The position numbers and the translations under genes were made by a program. This document shows, in pieces, positions 23,357 to 33,300 of a stretch of 64,000 bases of DNA. This DNA is from Hymenoscyphus infarciens (Eukaryota; Ascomycota; Leotiomycetes; Helotiales; Helotiaceae): the NCBI GenBank assembly GCA_001414345.1, contig LLCB01000074.1:1-64000 (forward strand), read 5' to 3'. Numbering within the stretch: the first letter of the stretch is position 1; each line of letters opens with the position of its first letter. Under the pieces are notes generated by a model. That model was given only the letters and a program-made list of their open reading frames with translations. It made no database searches and had not been told where the DNA came from.

Positions 23357-25082
23357 ATGAACGAACCTGTGTCTTCGGGTGAGTCGTCAAACGCCAAAAA
23401 GCCAAGGGCCAGCAAGCCAAAAGTGAGAACGGGATGTATAACCTGCAAGTACGTATACTTTTCCCGCCCTTAGGCTCTTTAATTACTCCACGAGACAATT
23501 GTTTCCATTCAATTGCCTCTTGGTAATCTTTTGGTTCCAACAGGCAAGTGCAGTTATCGATCAACATCTGCTAATGCCTTTTTGTAGGGGGCGTCGTGTG
23601 AAATGCGATGAGACGAAGCCAAGCTGTTTGCGTTGCGTGAATTTTGGAAGAAATTGTGGAGGTTATCCACCAAGAGAAAAGACACCTCCGCCGAAAGTAA
23701 CCAGTCTTCCTGTTCCAAGAAGAATATTGTCTAAAGCAATGGCACCATCAAGATCACCATCTCCAGTTTCGTCGCCGATGCAATCACCATTGCCACTCCC
23801 ATCAACTCCGAATCGTCAACCCAATATGCCCGCGGGGGTTGTATTTCAAGACGAGAAGGAGTACCAGTACTTCTGTTCTTTCCGCGACGAGACGTCGATT
23901 GAGCTTTCAAGTGGATTTGAGGCTAGCCTGTGGAATGTACCCGTGCTCGAGGCATGCGACATCCCCGCAATTCGTCAACTAGTGATCGCCACAGCAGCAT
24001 TGAGTGTAGCAATGAATAAATCTGCTGCAGACATTCGAGATTACGCCTTGAACAAGTATGGGGAAGCTTTGGCCGGAATCAGAGAGATGGTAAACAGGGG
24101 GGAAGACTCCGTGCGAGTTGCTCTAATCAGCGCTCTGCTGATCTTCTGTTTTGAAAGTCTCTCAGGTGATTTCGAACGCGCAACCACGCATATTCATAGC
24201 GCCATAGAGATGCTCGTCAAGCGAGTCTCTGATGCTCCTCAATCATTCTATTTTCCACGCACCACCGCCTTGGGGATTCGAGGCAGAGCGGCAATCGATG
24301 AGGACTTGCTTACAGCCTTTATGCGACTAGATAGACCATCACTCACACTTATGAGTATGAGAACAGAAGGTCAAACAGGAAACAATCGAATATTCAGCCT
24401 TCTATTCGGGCAAGAGCACCTCGAAATCCCACGAGGGTTCGCAACCATTGCTGAGGCAAGAGTCTACTTCGAGGACATAGCATGGCGAATAACGAACGTC
24501 GCCCAGCCACCAGACTCTCTGGCTGGGACCTGGAATTTAGATGGGAGCCCGGATGAAGAAATGTTCCCTCTCAAACTCAAACAATGGTACGAAGCTTCGG
24601 GCGTGCTAGACAATTCCTCACATTTTACCTTCGAGCTTGCGCATTGGCACGATGCTTTCTCGCCCATTTTGAATCACGCTATGAGTCCGCCTGGAGAAAG
24701 TCTTTTCGTGTCGGCAGTCATTCTCCATATCCAAGCACTTGCAGCAGATTTACTCGCCAGTGGACGATTCTCAACAAACGAGACGGACCCCAAGCCATCA
24801 TATGGGCATGATGAGGACGAAGATAGATATCCGACTGTCCACGCAATTCTTTCGCTCTCCCACAAACTGGTATCGCATGCAATTTTTTTAAAAGGATTCG
24901 TTTTCGACATTGGTGTTATCCCATGTTTAGTCAGCGTTTGGCTATTATGCCCTGTGCAGCACTTGAAGGTGGAAGCGATTGAAGTGCTGGAGTCCATGGT
25001 GCCAAGAAGGGAAGCATTTTGGGATAGTAGGGCCGCCGCCAATGCAGGGCGCAGATACTTGGAGCGAGAACAAAAGGAATGA
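23357..25082 (+). CDS. Zn2Cys6 fungal transcription factor
   Basis: Two exons, 23357-23448 and 23588-25082, 528 residues. The 139-base intron splits the zinc cluster, as is common in this family: exon 1 ends in VRTGCITC and exon 2 starts GRRVKCDETKPSCLRC. The cysteines are at 27, 30, 37, 44, 47 and 54 (CX2CX6CX6CX2CX6C). A Pro/Ser linker follows (about 60-105), then DEKEYQYFCSFRDETS and an alpha-helical region with FCFESLSGDF, LLTAFMRLDRP and a C-terminal FDIGVIPCLVSVW / LESMVPRREAFWDS, the layout of fungal-specific transcription factor domain proteins. No stop or frameshift was found. A paralogue in ruins lies divergently at 18786-20283. Neighbouring dead methyltransferase and dioxygenase genes suggest it once regulated a metabolite locus; that is inference. 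Confidence 0.87.
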
Positions 25083-26162
25083 TTGACCGTAATCTTCATG
25101 GATAAACGGAACCAGGCGACGAAATTTTATGCAAGTATAGGCTGAAGGAACGAGGCAACAGAACAAAAGAAGGTATCGATTGCGAACAGCCAGGATCAGA
25201 GCGACCGAAAGGGGGGGGAGGTGTGACGAAAAGAAACTATAGACAATGAGCATATAAAACCTGCAGTACTGTCCAGCTTGTCTAGAATGACTCTAAATGA
25301 GTGATTGTGATCCGATCCTGAGAAAGTACGCAGGCTGACAATGCGCAGAAGTGACAATTGTCTTGGTGTTGTGATGTATGTATTCCTGCTCCATTTCATC
25401 CAGAAGCCTGGAAGTGTCCACTGCGGATTCCGAACGACTTTCGGTGGTCGAGTTTGGCCTCGCCTGGCTATAGCCAATTTATGTCGAAAAATGCTAACGA
25501 ATCGCATTCTTTCATATGCAAGTATGCAATTCGATTCCATCCAAGCCACAACTTCCGCAAGTGCGAGTTCCTTCTCGTTTTGAGCTCCTTCAAAGCAAAG
25601 ACTAGGTTTTTGCCCTACGCCGCATTCCGGCCCATCCTGAGCTTGTGTAAAGGCAGCCCAAGACCGAGTACAGCGTCAAGTGTGGTCCATGGTCCCCGGT
25701 GAAGTACTCGGTGCGCACAACTGCCTATGTGGAAACGCAAATGCACTATTCGGATTGGCCGTGACGATTAATTGGATTTCGTGGGAGAGGATTCGTGGGA
25801 GTACGAAGGATAGTCGAAATAGCTGGGAGGAAGTTTTGGAGATCACACGCGTATCGGAGATGTTGAATCAGGAAAGATTTTCAGTGTATATCTGGCGAGG
25901 AAGGTCTCGAGGTCGTGAATCGATGGAGATTGAGGCTGACGGGCAGTCGCAGTCAGCGTCAGAACTAACATGGGAGCGCTGGAGGATGAGGTGAGAGTGA
26001 GATTGTCGCAGACACGCAGACACGCGCAAAAACCTTCGGCGTTATATGATAGGAGTTCAGGTGGAGTTGAATGAGCGTTTTGGTGGTAAATATCCTAATT
26101 AGATTGAAAAGAAGTACCGCCGGCTCTTCTTCGGTCGGTGGATTGCAAGTAGGTCGGGGCGG
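25083..26162. other. Intergenic stretch, no gene recognised
   Basis: Frames at 25196-25549 (minus) and 25680-25994 (plus) have no recognisable motif and no paralogue in the window. A run of nine G at about 25210 is the only notable simple sequence. Confidence 0.4.
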
Positions 26163-26653
26163 CTAACCTTTCGTAGGAGGTATCTGATTTACAAATCTGG
26201 TCACCCACATCTGCGACTCCGTTTCTTCAACATTGACTTCCGGTTCAACACATGGAAAAAATCCCATAATCGCCATTCTAGGGTTGTAAAAATGTTCATT
26301 AAACCCCCTCCATGTCCAATCATCGAGAACCATCGTTCCACCTAGAGCCAACATATGCCAGGAGAGTACCGCATCATGGAGCACATCGATCACTACATGG
26401 GAGGCGTCGATGTAGATGAAGTCGAATTTTGTAGATTGAGGATGGTTGATGAGATTGTGGAGAATCCATGTGGTTGATGCTCCCTCGAAAGCACCAATTT
26501 CAAGGATATGAAGGAGTTTGGGAATTGTTCGTATGGAGTTTGTGAGTTTTTCCAAGTCAGAAATGATAAGTTCGAGTGAGTTGTGAACGGTCCGACATTT
26601 GAGGTGGTGGAATTGAACCGAGTGTATTAAGAGGAGAACATTGATTTGAGGAA
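26163..26653 (-). pseudogene. SAM-dependent methyltransferase, 5' part lost next to an LTR element
   Basis: The minus strand reads RTVHNSLELIISDLEKL, then LHILEIGAFEGASTTWIL (the glycine-rich SAM-binding loop), DFIYIDASHVVIDVLHDAVL and LALGGTMVLDDWTW, ending PTKG-stop at 26163. This is the pattern of Methyltransf_24-type class I methyltransferases. The frame is open across the whole piece but has no ATG upstream of the SAM motif, and the LTR retrotransposon begins at 26659, directly upstream. After removing the element, the sequence rejoined on its far side (30737 onward, read in minus) does not continue this gene recognisably. It is therefore listed as truncated, although the start could lie in a short upstream exon I did not find. 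Confidence 0.65.
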
Positions 26654-26658
26654 AGTTT

Positions 26659-27044
26659 TGTGATGGCCTGTTACCTAGGCCATCCTAGATAGCTAGGAGT
26701 ACCTGCCACATCTAAGGTTCAGCTGTAGTATATTTAGCTTTCAGTAGTTGTTATTTTACACTATCTAATTTAGGAAGGTTACATACGTCTATACGTCTGT
26801 CTAGACTTTCAGACGTACTTCGTAGGGTTCAGGCTTTTATATTAGCCGACGTATGTCGTTATTCGGTTTCGTACCCCTTTTATATCGTCCGAACCTCTTA
26901 TATATAGCAGCCTACTCTCCTAAAGTCAAAAAAGGCTAGTTTAGCCTTTTCTTCCGTATTAGAGCCTAGTATTTACATACGTCATTCTACCAAACGCACT
27001 CCCATATACCTCTTCTATAGTTATATATATTTCGTGCTGTTATA
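26659..27044. repeat. Left LTR
   Basis: 386 bases, near-identical to 30352-30736 with transitions and one small indel (near 26920). Preceded by target duplication AGTTT. Confidence 0.88.
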
Positions 27045-28339
27045 TAAAAAGGCTAAACTCTTCTTCGCTAGTAACGGCATAAATAATATCTCTTTCAAGC
27101 TTTTTATCGCTTCTTTTATTTCGAATTCGAAGTTGATAACATACCTATTTCGCTTTAGGCTAGAATCGGACTAGAAGGATAACATTCTTAAATAGCCAGG
27201 TAATCAGAGACTACCTAGACAGCTAGTGATATTAGGGTTTAGTATTGGTTATAGATAGCTAGTAAAAATTGTATTACAGACACGTTAAGAGATTGGAATA
27301 TGCTGAGTGTTCCTGAGAATCCTAATAACCCTAGAATCGGTGAATAAGTCGACATACCATAGTTATTGCGAAGGCTTCTGAACTTGACCTTACCCCCCCC
27401 CCCCTCTACCAGTTCTGCTACAAGGCGTTGAACGACCTTCTAGGGCTACCCCCCTTTTCGAAAGACAACCCTCTAAACCCTCTCCGATCTGCAACTGTAT
27501 GCTAAAATAATAATGGTTGAAGAGACCAGCGAGACTTCTTAAATACGGATAATATATAGACGAGAAAGCAGTATATAAAGGATAAAACGATTGGTTAGAG
27601 AGATAGAGGACAAAATTATAAGCGAACTTCGAAGTTAACTAAATCCTACCTTTGAACCCTCCCTAATCTGACCCTCATTCGAACTCTCCTTTGCTTTCAT
27701 ACCTGAATTTAGACCCCTTTCGCTTACAGGCCCCTGCCTCTGATGCCTTCCTACTACTTTCTAACCCTCGAATCGGATACGAATCAGTCGAAATACGCTT
27801 TCTATTAGGATAAAACTTAGAAGCGAGCTCTTAGCTGAGTTATCGCTGTTAATCCTGACTGAATATTATCCGACTCTACTTTGAACTTCCCTTGAACCTC
27901 TACTAGCGAATATTCAAAAGACTACGGTTATAGACCGAGTCTTAGCCGCCGGTACTAAGTGTTGAAAGAGATAGAAGTGGAATTAGAAGAAGATTACGTT
28001 GAAGAAACGTTCGCTTGTCGAGTACGGCTATACTTGGAGAGAATAGTAATAGTTCTTTTATATGTGGGATAAGATTACACCTTAGCTCTGAATCCCGTCT
28101 ACTACGCTTAAGAGATGCTGGAATTATAACTTTGTTGAAATGGTGTCTGATCTTTTAGCTGTAGATAAGGAGAGACGCTGAAACGTTGAATTATCGGAAA
28201 CGACGAAATTATTTGATATTAGTACTTCGGTTTAAAAGAATACCCCTCTATCCTTGTCTAGTTTAGCTCCGAACTCCCTACGATCTGACAGCGACTCTTT
28301 CTTTGAAATTGGAAGATGACGATTAAGTCTTTAAGTACC

Positions 28340-28900
28340 TTGAAGGGAATAAGGCATTATGACAACTTCGGTATTAAGTTTATTTGACTAGCTGAAACTG
28401 CTTCTTTTGTTGTCTTGAACTTCGGATAGCGAAACTCTTTAATATTCGGTAATAAACTCTTTTGACTAGCTGAAACCCTACTTGTTGTTATCCTGAATGT
28501 TGGATAATAATTTTAACTTTGACAACTTTGGTATTAAGTTTATTTGACTAGCTGAAACTACCTCTTTTGTTGTCTTGAACTTTAGATAGTGAAACTTTGA
28601 TAAACCTTCGGTAACAACTTCGTCTTTTAACCAGCCGAAACCACCCCTTTTATTATCCCTGGATACTCGGATAATATTTTTAACATTCGGTAATAAACTT
28701 CTTTAACTAGCCGAAACTACCCTTTTTATCGTCTTGAACTTAGATAATAATTTTAACTTTAATAACTCGGCTACAACTTCGCTTTTAACTAGCTGAAACT
28801 ACTCTTTTTTGTTATTCTGAACTTCGGATAGTAAGATAACTTCGGCAATAACTTCGTCTTTGACTAGCCAAAACCCCACCGACTCCGGTATGGAGTCTTT
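28340..28900. repeat. Degenerate tandem repeat inside the LTR element
   Basis: Roughly 100-120-base units recur about five times around the phrases TTTGACTAGCTGAAAC, CTTTTGTTGTCTTGAACTT, GGATAATAATTTTAAC and CGGTAATAAACT. Units differ by transitions and small indels, so the array predates much of the RIP damage or was itself a target. Confidence 0.7.
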
Positions 28901-29262
28901 CTTACTTTTATTACTTCTTTTCACTTCTAGCGGGCTAGAAGTCCTCTTTTTCATCTAAATTCGACTTAGATACGAATTAGTACGCTCTCGAAAGGATAGT
29001 AACCTCTTAGCTAAGTTATTACTATCTATAACATTATCGACTTTTTGTTTCCGACTTCACTCTAAGTCCTCGCCGACCTTAGTTTAGACGAACTTAGACT
29101 ATTTTTTCTTAAATTCGAATCAGATCCAAATCAGTACGCTCTTAAAGTAAGCTCTTAACTAAGTTATCACTACCAATCACAACCAAACAACCTCTGACTC
29201 TACTCTAAATTCACCTTCAAATTCAACTTTTAAACTTTTTTCTAATTTTACTTTAAACTTTT

Positions 29263-30037
29263 CAGTGTAGTCGATAGTATTTAGAATATTGTACTACTAC
29301 GATATATTGTTGGAAACCCACTTTAATACGTACTATTTATACTATTTAAATGCTACGATATCTAATAATATTATCCTTTATATTGTTGGTATTTTAATCG
29401 ATATTATGATAATATTGTAGTATTGCTAAGCTATAATATTTAAGCTTTTTACCCTGGATTTTACTCTACTTCTTTTCAGCCTTTTATTTTAGCTTTATAT
29501 AGCATAACGTATAATATAAAAAATATACAGCTGAATAGCTAGAATTATAGATCTATTTAAATAGAGTATTTTAAAAAAAGAATTATATAAATAGCTCTTA
29601 AATTAACCTAAATATTATAAGGTTAAAAAGGTGGCCTATACGAGATGAAAACATGTCTAGAAATCTCTTAACACCAAGTATTAATTCGACGACAACAACG
29701 TTAGATTACTAGCTAGAATATAATAAACTAGTATATTGAATTCTACTAAGTTTTACTCTTTAATTATAGGTAAATATTATTAACTAAATCGATGAATAAA
29801 AATTATTTTAGTCTAATAAGTAAGTGATAAAAGAGTATATAGAAAAAGTGTAAATAGCCTTATTTTAAGAAAAAGTGGGTTTTAGCGCTTACAAGTCATT
29901 AAAAGATATACCGTATGATATCACGATATTACGATCGTATTATAGCGTATTTGGATACGTACTACTAGGATATTATGATAATATATTAATCTAAAATACT
30001 ACAGTATTTTATCACGATAATACTATCGACCACACTG
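29263..30037 (-). mobile_element. hAT-like non-autonomous element, copy 1 (nested in LTR element)
   Basis: 775 bases with terminal inverted repeats CAGTGTAGTCGATAGTATT / AATACTATCGACCACACTG. Flanked on both sides by AAACTTTT (29255-29262 and 30038-30045), an 8-base target duplication as made by hAT transposases. It lies in inverse orientation to copies 2 and 3. No coding capacity. Its insertion post-dates the LTR element. Confidence 0.88.
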
Positions 30038-30351
30038 AAACTTTTTACAACCTACTAGACAGGATCAGACTACACTCTTTTAGCAAACACAAATGCTTAT
30101 ACTTTAATATTAAAGGATTAGAAACGAAGTCTCTTTTACAAGCATCTACGAATTAGGTCGGTTACGATTCAGAACCAACATCTCGCTTACAACATTTCAA
30201 TAAAATGAAGCATCTACAAACCAGGTCAGCTACAATTCAGACCCTAACCGACTTACGATAACATAACAATACAACACTTACGCTATCCCGATTCAGCCCT
30301 AAATAATAAGATAGACAGACTCAAGGATGAGTCTTTTTTAAGGGAGGGGGA

Positions 30352-30736
30352 TATAATAGCCTATTACCTAGGCCATCCTAGATAGCTAGGAGTACCTACC
30401 ACATCTAAGGTTCAGCTGTAGTATATTTAGCTTTCAGTAGTTGTTATTTTACATTATCTAATTTAAGAAGGTTACGTACGTCTATACGTCTGTCCAGACT
30501 TTCAGACGTACTTCGTAGGGTTCAGGCTTTTATATTAGCCGACGTATGTCGTTATTCGGTTTCGTACCCCTTTTATATCGTCCGAACCTCTTGTCTATAG
30601 CAGCCTACTCTCTAGAGTCAGAAAAGGCCAGTTTAGCCTTTTCTTCCGTATTAGAGCCTAGTATTTACATACGTCATTCTGCCAAACGCACTCCCATATG
30701 CCTCTTCTGTAGTTGTGTGTATTTCGTGCCGTTACA
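30352..30736. repeat. Right LTR
   Basis: 385 bases, ends in GTTACA and is followed by target duplication AGTTT (30737-30741). Its first bases TATAATAGCC correspond to TGTGATGGCC in the left copy, three G-to-A changes. Confidence 0.88.
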
Positions 30737-30825
30737 AGTTTCAGAGTTTACGAAAAAGCTATTGATGATATATTTGAGCATGATCCCTTTTGATTCGAGC
30801 TTTCCGACTTTTCAATCATCTTATC

Positions 30826-31735
30826 ATGGAGCTTCCGACTCTCAACTTGTTATGATTTACGCATGGAAAGGAAGAAGAACGTCAGAAACTCGCGTCTGAC
30901 TTGCTCGCCAGTTTGGTGTAGCATGGATTTGTGAAGATCATCAATCATGGCGTACCAGAAGAGTTTATGTGGGCTCTCGTACGTCCCTACGACACTAACC
31001 TCAAGTTTTGATGCTAATATTGACTTTTTCTTGGCTGAAAAGATCAGAGCCTTCTTCAAAATGAACCCGGATGAAAAGACACGTATTGCACATCTACTAG
31101 GACTAGATCCTCAAAGCGGTTGGAGTCATGTCGGAGCGGAAAGCAGCTCTGGGCTTTACCGGAAGGGGTTTCTTTAGTCACTAGAAAACTGGACCTCAAA
31201 GATGCCAGTGCAGGAAGTTCCTCTCCACCAAACATTGAGTACAGTAACTTATATTCGACGATAGGAACACTGGGACCAAGGTTTCAAGACCGATATGCAA
31301 TATCCTAATAGATGGCCAAGTGAAAGAAGCCTTCCGGGCTTTCGGCATTCCATGGAGCAAGCGTTTGACATTGAGGGCGTAAGCTCAACGATAATGAAGG
31401 CTCTGGAGGTCTCGCTTCAAATTCCAGCAGGTACCTTTCTGGAGAGAATCACAGGAGAGAAGAACGCCAGCGAGCTTCGGATGAACCACTGTCCATCGAT
31501 CGAGGTTGTGGAAATCAAGGTTAGAAAAGTTAGCCGTATTCGGCCTCATTTTTATCTCGGGGTTATCACGCTCTTGTTCCGGGACTCTGTTGGTGGTTTG
31601 GAATCTGGAAATCGTCCACAGCCAGGGCCATTCAGTCGTAATGGCTGCGAGCCAACATCGGAAATGGTTGTGAAAGTGAGTGAGACGCTGCAACGGTGGA
31701 CGAATGATTGTTTACCTGCGGGCCTCCATCGATGA
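30826..31735 (+). pseudogene. Broken 2-oxoglutarate/Fe(II) dioxygenase (isopenicillin N synthase-like)
   Basis: From ATG at 30826: MELPTLNL, then TGA, FTHGSEEE-type sequence, a TAG before HGFVKIINHGVPEEF (the conserved N-terminal DIOX_N motif), an intron-like gap, AEKIRAFFKMNPDEKTRIAH, then another frame with YPNRWPSERSLPGFR, LEVSLQIPAGTF, ELRMNHCPSI, RIRPHFYLGVITLLFRDSVGGLE and SETLQRWTNDCLPAGLHR-stop. In functional members the second metal site is H-x-D (HFDLGV); here Asp is Tyr, which would abolish iron binding. With two early stops, frame changes and loss of everything after LHR, it is dead. It lies immediately to the right of the LTR insertion. Confidence 0.85.
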
Positions 31736-33300
31736 ATCCTGACTTTGATATGCGGTGCGAATTGGTTTCTGGCATTTTTATGCTGGGTTACACGAGGTTT
31801 TGGGGGAAACAACAAGTGAACATCAAGAAGTGAAAATATTCGCTTACTGGGATTACTGGGATAGTCAACACTTGTGACTTTGGAGCGAGTGTGTGCACAA
31901 ATAGGAAAGGTGATGTTACTCAACTCCCGTGAATCCGTGGCACATCCAGGTTGGACAGATTTGAGTTCGTGTATACAATGCACAAAATAATGGTGGTACA
32001 GCAGCTCACACAACATGGTGTAACAAAAAAGTCCGTGTTAGATACGTCTACGTTCTTCGAGATCAAAGATTGTGTGTAGCGATGTGAGTTTTAGAATGCA
32101 CCAGGGATCTCCGCTTTTTGTATGGTTCGAACCGTGTGATTGGAGGAGATTTGGAAAAATCTCTGTTTGATTGTTCTAAATCCTCCCGGAAAACATTCAG
32201 AGTCATTTTGGAAAGTACTCGAGAAAATTGGGGGATTGATCTACGCAGACGTAGAAGAGATATCCATAATTGTCCAACCATTGCAAGGTTTGTTGCTCTT
32301 GGAGAGAAAGTGTCACAAGGCTGAGGAGTCAGGTGGAGGGTCAATGGGGTCTTTGTGTGAGGTTGAGGTTGGGATATCGTTGAAAGGAAAGGAGCGAACT
32401 GGAGTATCGAGGTGTTGCGTAAAGGCTCTCAAGATGTCGAGGACCGAGGCGTGACGTGGTGTTGTCAAGAGGGAAGGTACGACTGGTATAGTGGTCAATA
32501 AGGAGTGTCGAAGTCGAGATGTAGCTAAAGGGTCGTGGGGTCGAGGCGCCAGGTCGAGGTGGAGGTGGTAAGAAGGAAAGAGCGATTGAGTGTCGAGAGG
32601 ACCAGTATAGAGCGAGGACTCTCGTCACTCCTTTCCTCTCAGCCCATGTCCTACGAAAGCAAGTGGAGGGTTATGAACTCCCTGGGGGAGGGTTTTAAAC
32701 CCTTTAACACAAATCGCGGGGGGTGAGCTCTGAAATTTTCTCCTTGGCTGGCTTCTATCGACTAGCAAAGTTTTCTCAACGGGAATGGGGGCTATCTTCG
32801 ATGCTTTGGCCCCCCTCCCAGTCATTCTTGATTCAGCCGAAAAACATGGGGTTGAACGAAGCGCCTGGATAGGTGAGGAGGAGGTAGGGCACGTGAGAGT
32901 CTCGATAGTGATTTCCTGACTGCAAAAGTTTATATGTGCATAGCTGTCCAACCCGTATTCTGAATGAATATACAATAGTTGAGATATCTTTCCCTCTTTC
33001 TTCTCCTTTTTTCATACGACTTTCTATCATAACACATAACCTTTCCTTCCCTCTACAAACCACAACCTAAGTTTTCTACAACATTCAAACCCAGATCCAA
33101 TTACTACCCCTATATTCCTTCAGACCCAATCTAATGAGAAACCTTACTCCAGCGTCTCCTTGTTAATATTGATACTCCTCACCGACTCAGCGGCTAATTG
33201 AATTTGATCTAGACAAGGTTAGCACTTCCCACCTCGCAATTTCAGACCACTACAGAGCTAGAACATCAAACCCCCCAAAAAATCTCAAGGGAAAGACAAA
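31736..33300. other. Intergenic stretch, no gene recognised
   Basis: Several short overlapping frames (31552-32016 minus, 32341-32628 minus, 32625-32975 minus) have no motif. The segment downstream of the dioxygenase remnant to about 32040 may be its decayed 3' part. Confidence 0.4.

Larger units (their letters stand above)
26659..30736. mobile_element. LTR retrotransposon without recognisable coding region (LARD-like)
   Basis: LTRs at 26659-27044 (386 bases) and 30352-30736 (385 bases) start TGTGATGGCC (TATAATAGCC in the RIP-altered right copy) and end GTTACA (GTTATA on the left). The element is flanked by AGTTT on both sides (26654-26658 and 30737-30741), a 5-base target duplication. A purine-rich tract AAGGGAGGGGGA directly precedes the right LTR. 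That suggests plus orientation, but since no coding frame was found I leave the strand open. The 3.3 kb interior contains no readable gag or pol even allowing for RIP stops. It holds a tandem repeat (28340-28900) and a nested hAT-like element (29263-30037). It was probably mobilised in trans by an autonomous relative. Confidence 0.85.
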
